This document shows, piece by piece, positions 23,108 through 34,778 of a DNA stretch of 64,000 nt. The translations under genes were made by a program, and so were the position numbers. The notes beneath the pieces are model-generated. The model made no database searches, had not been told where the DNA came from, and was given only the letters and a program-made list of their open reading frames with translations. How positions within the stretch are numbered: the stretch's first letter is position 1; the number at the start of each line of letters is the position of its first letter. This DNA comes from Guyanagaster necrorhizus (Eukaryota > Basidiomycota > Agaricomycetes > Agaricales > Physalacriaceae), in the NCBI RefSeq assembly GCF_019112545.1, contig NW_025064915.1, positions 346,627 through 410,626 of the forward strand. Direction: 5' to 3'.

Positions 23108-24885
23108 ATGACAGTTGAAACTTCTTCTACCATTATATTGGCCATCACTCCAATAACAACTGAGTCCTCATCTAAACCCTCTGTACTTCTCATTGACATT
23201 CAGACTGCTCTCTTCACTGATGATGTTCTTGACAAAGAAAAGAACAACTGGAGGTCTTGGAGCTATGACATCATAGATCTCTTAGCTCTATCCAGTGGCC
23301 TTGACCATCATTTTCTTGGTGCATGACAGAAACCAGGCTCTGGTGTGAAGCCACTGGCAGCATAGAATTGGGCCATTAACAATCATGCTGTCATCAGTTT
23401 CATCTGCATGAAATGCTATCTGGATGAGAAAGAGTTTATATCTTCTCTGAGCACTCTATCTGCTAAAGCTACCTGGAAAAAGCTGAAAACTCACCATGAA
23501 TAGAAGAGATCAATAGTCTAAATTAATCTTATCCAAGAAGCTCTGGAAGTATAATACACTCATCAGGAATGTCTTACCACCACTATTGTCTATCTTTCCA
23601 CACTAAATACATGGATCTGGAGCATAAGCCAACTTATGTCTGATCTGTTCTTATGTATTCTAATGCTCAATGCAATGTCTAGTGATTTACTAGGCATTTT
23701 AACATCTATTGCCCAGAGTATAAACAGGTCCACTGATGAAAACCCTGTAAAGTTATCTGACATTCACTGAGATCTGGATATGCAGCAACAACTGTTTGAT
23801 ATGGATGATAAAGCTGGAAAGGATATTGTGCTCACAGCCACTATATGTACTGCATCTTACAGTAGCCTGAGTTGCACTAATCCTGCTTGCTCATCTCTAT
23901 AAGGATACACCATTTTATATTGTGTTGCAGAAGAAGGGGGTATGGCTGGCAAAACTATTAAAGAATCAAAGACAGCAAAGAAATGAGACTAAGATACTAG
24001 AAAATCAAAGGGGAGTAATAAACCATAGGAAAAGAAAAGTCATCTCACATACCAACTATCAAGCCATAGCCAAGATAATCCAAGTCAATGCCACTCAAGA
24101 TATGTCTGCCAATCTTTTTCATGTCCTATCTAAGTGCCAATTCTGTATTCTTGGAAAACAGATAAAGTCACCAATACTGAAAACATGTTGAGAGGCACAT
24201 CAGACAATGAGAAAATTGGATATAGTGTGGGTTGATCTTGCTAGACCTCAGACTGTTATCTTGAAGACAGAAAACAGATACACTATAGACATAGTTAATG
24301 ATTATACCAGTTGTATCTGGTCCATTCTATTTGCCAATAAATATAATGCATTCATTGAGATTCAGGCTTGAGAGCAAGTGAGAGAGCTGGAGACTGAATG
24401 ATGAGTTGGAACATATTGAACAGACAATAGTGAACTCAAAACAATACAAATAAAGAATTGGTTAAAAACAAAGGGCACTAAACACAAACTTACTGCACTA
24501 TACACTTCTACTCACATCAGTAGAGTTGAATGATATCACTGAATACTTATGAATAAGGCTAAAACAATATAGCTTGATATAAAGTGTCCTGAAAATCTAT
24601 AGGATGAGTTTTATTTAACAGCTCAATACCTAGACAATATAATGATGATGAAATCACTGCTAGGCAAGACTCCTTTCAAAGCATGACATAGGCAAAAACT
24701 GAACTTGTCCCACTTGTGAGAGATTGGCTACAAAGCCTTTGTTCTTATTTAAAATTGATATAACTCTAAGATCCTAGAGCATTCTATTGAATGTATATTA
24801 ATAGAATATAAAAGGAATGCCAAAGCATATTGATGTTATCATTCAGCATCATACCATGTCATAATCTCATGCCATGTCTCCTTTT
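23108..24885 (+). pseudogene. Ty1/copia gag and integrase, 5' half, decayed
   Basis: Gag begins MTVETSSTIILAITPITTES and contains ALSSGLDHHFLGA and AVISFICMKCYLDEKEF. A cysteine-bearing segment (TNPACSSL ... ILYCVAEEGGMAGK) follows near 23.9 kb. Integrase is recognisable from about 24150: RKLDIVWVDLARPQTVILK, IDIVNDYTS, then a CTDN motif and YKRNAKAY. RT and RNase H are missing: the element is cut off at about 24885 by a DIRS-type element. Stops are frequent. Confidence 0.75.
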
Positions 24886-25076
24886 CATATGGATGTCTGG
24901 AGTGAACTATAAATTCTCATTCTTACTCAGGTCTTTTGCTCTCTTTCAACTTTTTCAGGCATAAAATGATTTTCATCTGCTTCACTCTCTGCTGCAAAAA
25001 GATCAACAGTTTCATATGAAAACTGGAACCTGGGTTTCTGCCAAGATCTATGTGCTAATCACCATAGGCATGGTAC
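24886..25076 (+). pseudogene. DIRS-type gag, left piece, split by gypsy copy 2
   Basis: Translation gives FSSASLSAAKRSTVSYENWN followed by LGFCQDLCANHHRHGTYSECG when read across the insertion (25076 joined to 34779), that is, a Cys/His-rich finger whose frame is restored if gypsy copy 2 and one GGTAC are removed. This shows the DIRS element was there first. Confidence 0.75.
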
Positions 25077-25576
25077 TGTTACATGCATGCTGCCAGCCTC
25101 CATGTTACCTCAATCAACTATGAATACAATTACAGAAACCCACTAGACTCTGGCCACTCCCTATTACCTATTAATTTCATTTTACTATTATTATTTCACA
25201 TCCATATTTCACATTGTAATATCTAGACCCTGAACTTGGTAGCAAATATTGACATTGGAATCCAATAGAATCCAACTCAGAATTAGCTACCATTAGTATA
25301 TAAAGCCATGTATAACTATTGTAACTACTTAGTTCGAATATCAACTTAGATAAGCCATCTACACTTTGCACTCACTTCAACTCCTCTCTACCTCATCCAT
25401 CAGATTCCATTCCAAAGGATATTCCAGTTCACTCCTCTGATGAAACTCTGCTCTGTCCACCCAGATCCTTGAGCTCTGACTCAAGGGTGACATTGCCAAT
25501 AGCTTCATCAATGCCCATGCACTCTGCTGAACTCCATGTGTGCACTCAAGCCCACTTGATTAGCATGTTCCTAACA
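25077..25576 (+). repeat. 5' LTR of gypsy copy 2 (500 bp)
   Basis: TGTTACATGCATGC to TGTTCCTAACA; GGTAC immediately left. It matches the reverse complement of copy 1 LTRs (which carry TGCATAACA at the corresponding end). Confidence 0.95.
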
Positions 25577-25681
25577 GTATATTCAAACTTAAACTCTTGA
25601 GTCAAAAATTTTATCATGTCTATCACATTTACCCAACCCACAGAAACTGATCCTGAATAAACTCAGCCCATCCATCCAAAT

Positions 25682-26962
25682 ATGTTTTCCATAAAAGACA
25701 TTCTGGCCTCTGCCTCAAAGAAACAATCAGGCCTTTTCAGATTGGCCTCCAGTGGAGGACAATCTTCCTGTAGGGAAACCTACCATCACTCTAGCTTCAC
25801 TGCCCATCAACCTAATTATGATGATTCTCCTAACTCTTTTGATGCCACCAGCATCCCAACCAATAGGGCCTGAAGGGCCAGCCTGATGTATAGTGCCTGA
25901 ACTGACCCTCCAATAGACCTCTTATCTCTAAGCAACATGCATGAGAATTCAGACAGCCTAGACTCAGAGGGCAGAGATGAAGACACCCCTACTCATGCTT
26001 CCATCTGACAGGAACCAGGCAGCAATCTATCAAACTCTTTTCCAGGTGGACCAGGAGGACCAGGTGGTTCCAATGGCTCAGGCAGCTCTGATGGCCCCAC
26101 AGGAAGTAACAATACAAACTAGCAGAATATGTTCCTAGAATTTATGAACCTGTTATGAGGAGTCTCCACTTCTCTCAACAACCCTAAACCAGCCACTATC
26201 CATACCAAGGTCAAGAAACCAGAACCATTTGATAGCTCTGACCCTCACAAACTGAAGGCTTTCATTGTCTCCCTTCAGTTGAATTTCAACAACAGACCTA
26301 CTGCATTTGCAGCAGATGCTAACAAGGTTAACTACACCATTTCATTCCTGGCCGGCACCATGCTTAACTGGTTCAAACCAGACATTCTTAACCCCAATCC
26401 ACAGAATCCACCAGTCTGGCAATTTTCCTATGCAGCTTTTCTAGATGAGCTTTATGGCAACTTTGGCCCCTTTGATGCTATCAGAGATGCTGAAGATGCA
26501 TTAGAACACCTTCAGATGTGCAATGGAGATCAGATCATAAAGTATATGGTCCAATTCAACCAGTATGCTTCACAAATTGGGTATGGAGACAACTCCCTCT
26601 GCCATGCCTTTTACCATGGCCTCTGCACCCATATCAAAGATGAAATGGCACACCATGGGAAGCCAAACAACCTTTGTGATATACACTTCTTCACCCAAAA
26701 ATTTGATGCTTGCTACTGGATCCAGAAGACTGAAATTGCCTATGAAAACTGGGACAATAAATCCCCCAACCCCAAATTCAAGGGGTCTAACATGTCTTTC
26801 TCAGACTCCAGCTCCACACCAAAATCTACCACCCCTAAGCTCTATACTAACAAGCTAGGCAAAGATGGCTGTCTTACTCAGAAAGAAAAAGACTGCTGGT
26901 GCCAGAACAACCTTTGCATGTTCTGTGGAGCCAAACACAAGACCAAGGACTGCAACAAGTGA
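25682..26962 (+). pseudogene. Gag of gypsy copy 2
   Basis: ATG 25682 begins MFSIKDILASASKKQSGLFR. A gap of broken frames (25874-26278) carries a Gly/Pro-rich linker. The core ORF 26279-26962 contains LNWFKPDILNPNPQNPP and ends with an intact zinc knuckle CMFCGAKHKTKDC. TGA stops occur right after PTNRA and within MNLL-GVS, at positions matching stops in copy 1. Confidence 0.85.
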
Positions 26963-27179
26963 AAGGCAGCAGCCTCCACCAAGGGTCATGCAGCAGAAGT
27001 TGACACTGCTCTCATGGAACTGGCTCCAACAGAGTCAGAAAATTAGAAAGCAACCTTGTTCTCTCTGTGTGAGTTCAGGGTTGCATTGACTCTATTTGCA
27101 CACTGGAGGTCATCACTCTCAATGCAACATCTCTTTCCAATCACTCCTTCCACATTTCCCTCTCAGCAGAATTACTGAC

Positions 27180-27480
27180 TACTACAGAACCCAACAGTTC
27201 CCCAACTTGTATTATTCTGTGTTTTCTTGCTCTTATTGATTCTGGCTCTAGCCACTGCTTTGTTGACACTAAGTATGTAGCTGCCAATGAAATTCCCATT
27301 AAAACCATCTCTAATGTGCAACTTCGATTATTTGATGGCTCCATCAGAAGCTGTATATCTCAAATCACAACCATCCCCATCTGTTTCCTGTCCAGAGACA
27401 CCTTCCTCATTGACTTCTATATCACTCCTCTGGATTCATCTTGCAATCTTATCCTAGGATACAACTGACTCTCCCACTAT
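27180..27480 (+). pseudogene. Aspartic protease region of gypsy copy 2
   Basis: Reads ALIDSGSSHCFVDTKYVAANE, with the D-S-G catalytic triad present, unlike copy 1. Flanked by gag (left) and RT (right). Confidence 0.8.
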
Positions 27481-27867
27481 AATCCACTGATTGACTAGGC
27501 TGAGAACAGTATTATTTTCTATTCAAGCTACTAGAATATCACTTCAACCAATTCTGCAGCCTCCACTGCATCTCAGAGACTTCCATGCCCACAGAACAAC
27601 AGTCCACCCCTCTCTGAGCCTTCCAGCTCAAATTCAGGACTTCCATGCCCATCAGACTCCATCAGTCCAACTCTCTGAGCTACACCCCATTCCAAATTGA
27701 CTCTGGGTAGCTGACAGACTCTATTTCCATATGAACCCATCTACTTCTATCCTTCCTCAGAGTCTTTTACTATGAAAGCACATCCAAAGATCTCCATCAT
27801 ATCCACTGCTGCATTTGTCTGAGCCAGTGCAGAAGAAGGCACTCAGCAGTTCACACTGCAGTCTTCC

Positions 27868-29193
27868 TTGCCTAATATTAGAGCCAAAGCTGCATCCATA
27901 GAACCAGCAGATCTTTCATCAGTGCCAGTAGAGTACTATGGTTTTGCAGACATCTTCAGCGATACCCTCTCTGAAAAGCTATCTGAACACAGGCCATATG
28001 ACCTCAAAATCAACCTTGAGGAAGGAACATCTCTACTGCTTGGACCTATTTATTCTCTCTCAAAATCTGAACTCAAGGCTCTACAAGAGTTTATTGATGA
28101 TAATCTGCATAATGGGTTCATTTCTCCATCCTGCTCTCTATATGGGGCTTCAGTTCTATTTGTCAAGAAAAAGACTGGTGAACTCTGACTTTGCATTGAC
28201 TACTATGATCTAAACAAAATCTCCAAGAAAGATCGCTACTCTCTTCTCCTCATTTCTGATCTCCTTGACTCTGTCCACTCTGTGCACATCTACACTAAGC
28301 TTGACCTTCAGCATGCCTACCATCTCATTCACATAGCTAAGGGGAATGAATGGAAAACAGCCTTCCAGACCTGTTACGGTTTCTTCAAATGGCATGTCAT
28401 ACCTTTTAGCCTTACAAATGCTTCAGCAGCATTCTAATGATTTGTGAATGATATATTCTCTGACATGCTTGATATATCAGTAGTAGTCTACCTCAATGAC
28501 ATCCTCATATATTCCGACAATCTGAAAGATCATCAGAAACATGTTCATGAGGTCCTACACAGGCTTAGAGCTAATGGACTCTACTGCAAAGGTTCCAAAT
28601 GCAAATTCAACTGAGACTCCATGAAGTATCTAGGCTACATCCTATCATCTGAAGGACTTTGCATGTCTGAAGAAAAAGTCAAGGCCATTGTTGACTGGCC
28701 AGTGCTGCAAAAAGTCAAAAACATCTAATCCTTCCTTAGCTTTGCCAACTTTTACCACTGCTTTATACACAGATATAGTGACATCATCATTCCCCTTACA
28801 TGACTCACCTGCAAGGAAACTCCATGGAAGTTTGATGATAAATGCTTGGCTGCCTTCAATGAATTGAAACAGGCCTTTACACATGCTCTCATCCTTACTC
28901 ACTGGGTTCCTGATTGAAAGATAGTGGTGGAAACCAATGCCTCCAATTATGCCATCACAGCCATCCTCTCCATCTACCTCAAAGATGGTGAAATTCACCC
29001 AATTGTGTTCTGCTCCTGGAGCCTCCACAATGCTGAACTCAACTACAACACTCATGACAAGGAGCTCTTGGCTATTTTTGAAGCTTTTAAACATTGGCGA
29101 TACTATCTTGAAGGCTCCATAGACTCTATCGATGTCATAACAGACCACAAGAACCTTGAATACTTTACCACCACTAAGATTCTAACCCACTGA
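27868..29193 (+). pseudogene. Reverse transcriptase and RNase H of gypsy copy 2
   Basis: The opening block YYGFADIFSDTLSEKLSEHR and the long frame to 28188 match copy 1. The catalytic box at about 28485 reads [12 protein letters not shown]: the first Asp of YxDD is Asn, so this RT cannot be active, whereas copy 1 keeps YLDD. RNase H (28924-29193) carries ETNASNYAITAILS and KELLAIFEAFKHWRYYLEG. Stops interrupt the rest. Confidence 0.9.
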
Positions 29194-29539
29194 CAAGTCC
29201 ACTGATCTGAATACTTATCTCAGTTCAATCTAATAATTTGTTTCCATCCTGAAAAACTTGATGGAAAACCAGATGCACTCACTAGATGATGGGACATCTA
29301 CCCTAAAGAGAGGGATAGCTAATATGTCCAAGTCAACCCTCACAATTTCTGATCCATGTTCATCCAAGAACAACTTTTCACATCACTTCATGCAACCTAT
29401 CTTGAAGGCCCTACCCTCTGAGCCAGTGCCATCATGGACATTGACAAGCTCCACATTGATATCAAATAAGTACAATCTTCTGACCCTACATCTTCTGACA
29501 GCCTTCATCAGGCTAAGGCCACTTTAGAACCCTCCCTCT

Positions 29540-30900
29540 CTCAGTGGTCTATTGATGAATCAGATATCCTCTGGTTTGAAGGCCACATCTATATCCTGGA
29601 GTCCAGAGATCTCCATCTCTATATACTACAGAACAATCATGATCACATCTTGGCAGGCCACTTTGGTCAAAACCAGACATTGAAACTAGTCCAGCAGAAC
29701 TATACCTGGTCAAAGATGTGTGAATATGTCTGACACTATGTTAAGTCCTGCATAGTTTGTGGGCACAATAAGGCACCTAGACACCACCCCTATGGGTTAC
29801 TCAAATCTCTGCTAGTTCCCAAATGGCTATGAGATTTTATTTCCATGGACTTCATTGAACAACTACCAGACTCCAATGGATTTACTACCATCTTAGTAGT
29901 CATAGACTAAGCTAGCAAGCAAGCTATCTTCATTCCCACTCATGATACCATCAACTCTATAGAGCTCATCCAACTGTTGCTTATCCATATATTCTCCAAA
30001 TATAGAGTATCCAGTCATATCATATCTGACCATGGCTCTGAATTCATCTCCAAATTCACTCATGTTTTAGCCATGGCTCTTGACATGGAACTCCACCTTA
30101 TCTCTGGTTATCATCCAGAGGCTGACAAACAAACAGAATGAGCAAACCAAACTCTGGAACAATACATCCACATCTACTGCTCCTACCAGCAAGACAACTA
30201 GAACACCCTCTTACCCATTGCTGAATTTGCCTACAATAATGCCCTTAATATGTCCATCAGAATTTCTCTATTTTTTGCTAACAAGGGTTACCACTCCAAC
30301 ATCACTGTTCACTCTGAAAGGGACATCACCTCTGCCCAGGCCCAAGATTTCACAGTCAACCTTGATGAACTCTATCAATTACTGAAGGATGAAATTTCTG
30401 AAGCTCAGTCTTGCTACAAGATCCAAGTAGATAAGCATCGGATTCTGGCACCCCTGTTCACAGTGGGGAACAAGGTCTACCTCAGCTCCAAACATATCAA
30501 AACCACCTATCTGACCAGAAAATTCTCAGAGAAATACCTTGGTCCTTTTGAAATCATAGCCTAATCTGATACCCACTTCTTTACCCTGAGGCTTCTGCTG
30601 GATCTCCAGTCCATTCACCCTGTCTTCCATGTGTTACAATTGGAATCCATAGAAGAAAACACCATTTCTAACTGAATCCAACCACCACTGCCTTCAGTTG
30701 AAGTCAACAGAAAAGAATATTTCAAAATAGCCCAAATTCTTGACTTTAAACTGGACCACTGGTTCCACTGCCCACTGCTGTACAAAATCCAGTGGCTAAG
30801 ATATGAAGGTACCAACAAAGAATTTGCTTAGTTACCAGCCTTTGAATTCTCTGCTGATGAATTTATTGAGGAATTCCATCATCAATACCCAGGCAAACTA
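29540..30900 (+). pseudogene. Integrase and chromodomain of gypsy copy 2
   Basis: Zinc-binding region with AGHFGQNQTLKLVQQNY and SCIVCGHNKAPRHH near 29.66-29.78 kb, catalytic core from MDFIEQLPDSNGF with SDHGSEF and YHPEADKQTE, then the ORF 30250-30564 (ISLFFANKGYHSN ... KYLGPFEIIA) and a chromodomain ending FHHQYPGKLGL at about 30.9 kb. Broken by stops. Confidence 0.85.
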
Positions 30901-31021
30901 GGACTCTTATCCAAAGTCATTCAAACATTCCATCTCTAAATACAACACTACTCCAGACACCACTGGTGCTCCACCTTATTACATCAATTTTAACAACTAA
31001 TTACTACTATTTTGATCACCC

Positions 31022-32787
31022 TGTTAAAGAGGATCTGAGCACATGCAAGATGAAAACAGATACAGCAGAGCATTATCCACTGTCCACACTCACACCAACA
31101 CACACACAAAACTCTTAGTTTGTGGGGGGATTATAATGTGATAAAAGTAGCAATCAACAAATATAATTGTCTTCTTCAATGGGATCAGAGCATATGAACA
31201 GTAATAGTGCACTTACAACAGTCCAAGGCCTCTCTAAGTCTCAAAGCTTTTCATTTTATCAAAACAAGAGGTGGCAACTGATGTTGCCAGGCCTTAAGGC
31301 AAAGTGTACTGCAGTTCAATACAATACATCAAAACACTCCTTCAAAACTCTCAAATAGTTCCAAGCACAGCTCAGATCAACTCAAATCTCTAATGCACAC
31401 AATACACAACTCAAAGCTTCATGCTCTAAGCAGAAACCAATCACAAACACATCCACAAGTGACCAAAAGCACAGATCTCTGTTCACAAGTTTCCAAACTG
31501 ATCATAGACCCACAGGATTCAAACCTATATGATCCAGAGACACAAACACAATAAAACCCCATCCAACAGACCAAATGGTTTGAACCTCTGCCACCTGTAG
31601 TGCTGCATGTCACAAATACCTCAAAAACTCAAGATGATGCCCTTTAGACACTGCTCTCTTATTCTCAGGTTAAAGTGCAATCCAAAACCTCTTATCAAAT
31701 TGGGCTCAAGTCCTTTGCAAGCTTTGATGCCTCGCTTAGTTCTCACAGTGCTCTTAATGATATCAATAATCAGTTTATTCTCTTATCTGGGTTTACTAAC
31801 ACAAATCTAGAGCTAGAGTGTAAGGCTTTCTGTGCCTAATACACCACAACTGTGGGGGGTCGGAAACACTTTCTCCCAGTCATATAATACCATATTTAAA
31901 TACTCTACTAGGATACTTACTAATACAATCCTATTATAGTATCCTCAAAGCATGAGACTCCATGCCAAATCCTGCAGGTATTATTCACATGCATATCGCA
32001 GTTACCATGCTTATTCTCTTCCAGGTGATGACTGTGCCCACTGTTCCTTTGCTAGCTGACATCAGCTAGCTGGCCTTGCCAGGTCTGCTCACTTTCTTAT
32101 TTCCCCAGTGACATCTCTGATAGTGGTAAACTGTTCCAGACCCCCAGAGTTATTTCTTGTGCCAGAAGCCAGCTACAATAGCTATGTTCTGCTTCTCTGT
32201 GTCCAATCAGTCATTCCATCTGACTCACCAAAGATGCCATTTCTTGGTATGATGCAGAGTCCCTCACTGTGTTATGCACACTAAGGTACCATATATATGC
32301 ATGCAAGACTCAGAGCAGTACCTGCACTATTCATTCCTGAAGTAATATTCCTCTACTTGTTAGCTTGTTGTCATCTGTCTATTCCTCCATTCAATACCCA
32401 TTACTCAGATACCTTTCTTTAGGTCTCAGTTCTCTGTTCTAAGGCATGTCCCATCAGAGCATCAATGCCTGTGCATCTTTGATCAATGTGATCAGACTTG
32501 CTGATCATATTTTGATTATAGTCTTTTTATTTTTAGCATGTTCTCTTGTAATAGTATTGGTGCATTTAGAGCCAAGTGCTGGGACCTCACATGCAGCCTA
32601 ACCCCTCTGGTATTAGTCTGTTACTAGGCCATGCACTCTGCTTATTGTTACTTCAGTTTATCATTACAATAGCTAGGTTTCTGTGCACTCTAGTCCTATT
32701 TTCTGTTACATGCTTACTGAACTGGAATGTGGTCCATGTATTCGCAATTTTCGCAATTTTACATGCCTGAACATGGAGAGGGCATGT
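31022..32787. mobile_element. Unidentified 1.77-kb insertion inside gypsy copy 2
   Basis: Alignment by eye of copy 2 with the reverse complement of copy 1 shows about 1.77 kb present only in copy 2, between CTACTATTTTGATCACCC (31003-31020) and CACCATTCATACTTTC (32788 on). The left edge starts TGTTAAAG; flanks CACCC (31017-31021) and CACCA (32788-32792) could be a decayed target duplication. It has no long ORF, and contains two G-tracts in similar settings (TTTGTGGGGGG near 31118, CTGTGGGGGG near 31848). It may be a non-autonomous or LTR-only element. Confidence 0.6.
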
Positions 32788-32879
32788 CACCATTCATACT
32801 TTCAAAAGTCAAAACCTTGCATTTACATTTTTGTCCACTACCAACATCCAACACCCTTTTCTGTATACAGTTTGTACAA

Positions 32880-34166
32880 AATAATTTTTACAAAGAAGTG
32901 AAATCTGAACTCTCTCCCTGCTCCTTCAACTCCTCTATGTCCTTGTCCAGCCTCTTCAACATCACCTTTCAAAGATCCTCCACCTCCTGATCTCTCTCAT
33001 CTTTAAAAATCAGTCAGGTCTTCTTCCAGGCCTCCATCTCAGACTCCAAAAACAACTCTGAAGGAGATGACATATCATTAGAATCATAGTCATCTTGAAG
33101 GCCTGCCACAATACTGCAAACATCTGTCATCTTGTCTGCCAACTCATCTACACAATGTATCAACTTGCATATTAATTTTGAAAGTTGGTGGAGACCGATG
33201 GAGACCTCCACACTACTAATCACCTTGCTTGTGGTGACACCCTGGTTGAATGAACAGGTGGTCTTCTCAATCTTGCAACATGCACAAGTCTGCCCATACA
33301 TGGCACCTTTGGTGGCCAGGCATGCATAACAATAGGCACCATCTTGGTGACAGTGCATACAGCTTCCTGAGAACAAAGGCTAAGTCAAACTATGCAAGAA
33401 AATCAAGACACTTACTTTCACCATCTAACAACTCTTCACCTTCTGCTGGCCCCACCACTTCCAACTTTGCCCACTTCTTGAGACTAGAAACCACCTCTGC
33501 CCCACTGCTATCCACTAGGCTCCTCAACCTGAACTTGCATTTATAGCCTCTCTCCACTAGACCTACCACCTTTCTCTTTTCCTCTCACACCCTCTTTCTT
33601 CTCTCCAGGGTTCTCTTGGATTCTTCCAACTCATCGTCCCCCTCAGTCCCCTTATTTTGCTCACCATCAGACTCCAGAGACATATGGCCAGTCATCTTCT
33701 TGAAGCAAAGACTAGGGCCAGAACCAAACCATTCTGCCAGCACTTGATGCAGCCAAAAATCAACAGCCTTCATGGAGGTCATCTGCAATCCACTCTCTAT
33801 AATCATCCCCTCCTGCTCTGTCCCTGAGACTGAAGCCCTTGCCATGGCCTCCACAGCCTCCCTCTCCTCTGCCTCCTTAGCCTGCCTCTTCACAGCCTGC
33901 CAGACCTCCTCTCTCTTTCTCTCCAATTCCTCCTTCTGCTCCCTTTTCTGCACCTTCCAGGCCACATGGTCTGTCCAGACCTTTTCCTCCTGCTCTTGCT
34001 CCCCTTGCCATTCCAAATGGCTCTCCACAGCCTCCACATATTCTTCCTCCATAGTCTGCCATTCCAGACAAAATAATTTCTTAGCCTCTTTAGGGCTGTT
34101 GGGGATGAGTTCCCTCACCAAAGGCTCAGGAGTATGCAAGCAATGATACACAGTAGGAGGTGACAT
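32880..34166 (-). pseudogene. Antisense spliced gene of the gypsy family (copy 2)
   Basis: ATG at 34166 (MSPPTVYHCLHTPEPLVREL), exon 34166-33416, intron 33415-33367 (GTAAGTG...TCTCAG, 49 nt), second exon from 33366. Both the phase and the 49-nt intron length equal copy 1. The protein has a Glu-rich coiled-coil region (EREAVEAMARASVS), the conserved block LQMTSMKAVDFWLHQVLAEW, a well-kept cysteine cluster C-x2-C-x6-C-x2-C-x11-C-x-C-C-x6-C, and a tail SKVISSVEVSIGLHQLSKLI. The frame stays open through most of exon 1 and to 33014, better than gag-pol in the same copy. Function unknown; DNA or RNA binding by the Cys cluster is conceivable. Confidence 0.75.
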
Positions 34167-34296
34167 AGTTAGGGTGATAATGGTGGTATCTAACCAAGTT
34201 GCAAAAAATTCCCACAGCCACCAACAATCTTCTATGTGGACCCACTGGCCATCAGAATCTATGCTCTTGAGGGCAAGAATGCTAAGGGGGAGATAC

Positions 34297-34773
34297 TGTT
34301 ACATGCATGCCACTGGCCTCTGTGTCACCCCAACCAACCACAAATGCAATCACAGAAACCCACTGGACTCTGGCCACTCCCCATTACCTATTAATTTCAT
34401 TTTACCATTATCATTTCACATCTGTATTTCACATTGTAATATCTAGACTCTGAACTTGGTAGTGAATATTGACATCCGAACCCAATAGAACCTGACTCAG
34501 AATTAGCTACCATTAGTATATAAAGCCATGTATAACTATTGTAACTACTTAGTTCGAATATCAACTTGGATAAGCCATCTACACTTTGCACTCACTTCAA
34601 CTCCTTTCTATCTCATCTATCGGATTCCATTCCAAAGGATATTCTAGTTCACTCCTCTGATAGAACTCTGCTCTGTCCACCCAGATCCTTGGGCTCTGAC
34701 TCAAGGGTGATGTTGCCAATAGCTTTATTGACACCCATGCACTCAAGCCCACTCAATTAGCATGTTCCTAACA
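34297..34773 (+). repeat. 3' LTR of gypsy copy 2 (477 bp)
   Basis: TGTTACATGCATGCC to TGTTCCTAACA, followed by GGTAC. Shorter than the 5' LTR by 23 bp, mainly from loss of a short segment near position 34740 that contains TGCTGAACTCCATGTG in the 5' LTR. Confidence 0.95.
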
Positions 34774-34778
34774 GGTAC

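Larger units (their letters stand above)
25077..34773 (+). mobile_element. Full-length Ty3/gypsy chromovirus, copy 2 (9,697 bp, plus strand)
   Basis: Same family as copy 1, opposite orientation. LTRs 25077-25576 (500 bp) and 34297-34773 (477 bp), target duplication GGTAC at 25072-25076 and 34774-34778. Internal order: gag, protease, RT, RNase H, integrase, chromodomain, a 1.77-kb extra insertion (31022-32787), and the antisense gene. CpG is nearly gone and every ORF is broken. It inserted into the gag of a DIRS-type element. Confidence 0.95.

Noticed and set aside
33772..34146. 124-codon plus-strand ORF rich in Ser/Cys
   Set aside because: Antisense shadow of the Glu-rich coiled-coil exon of the antisense gene on the minus strand.
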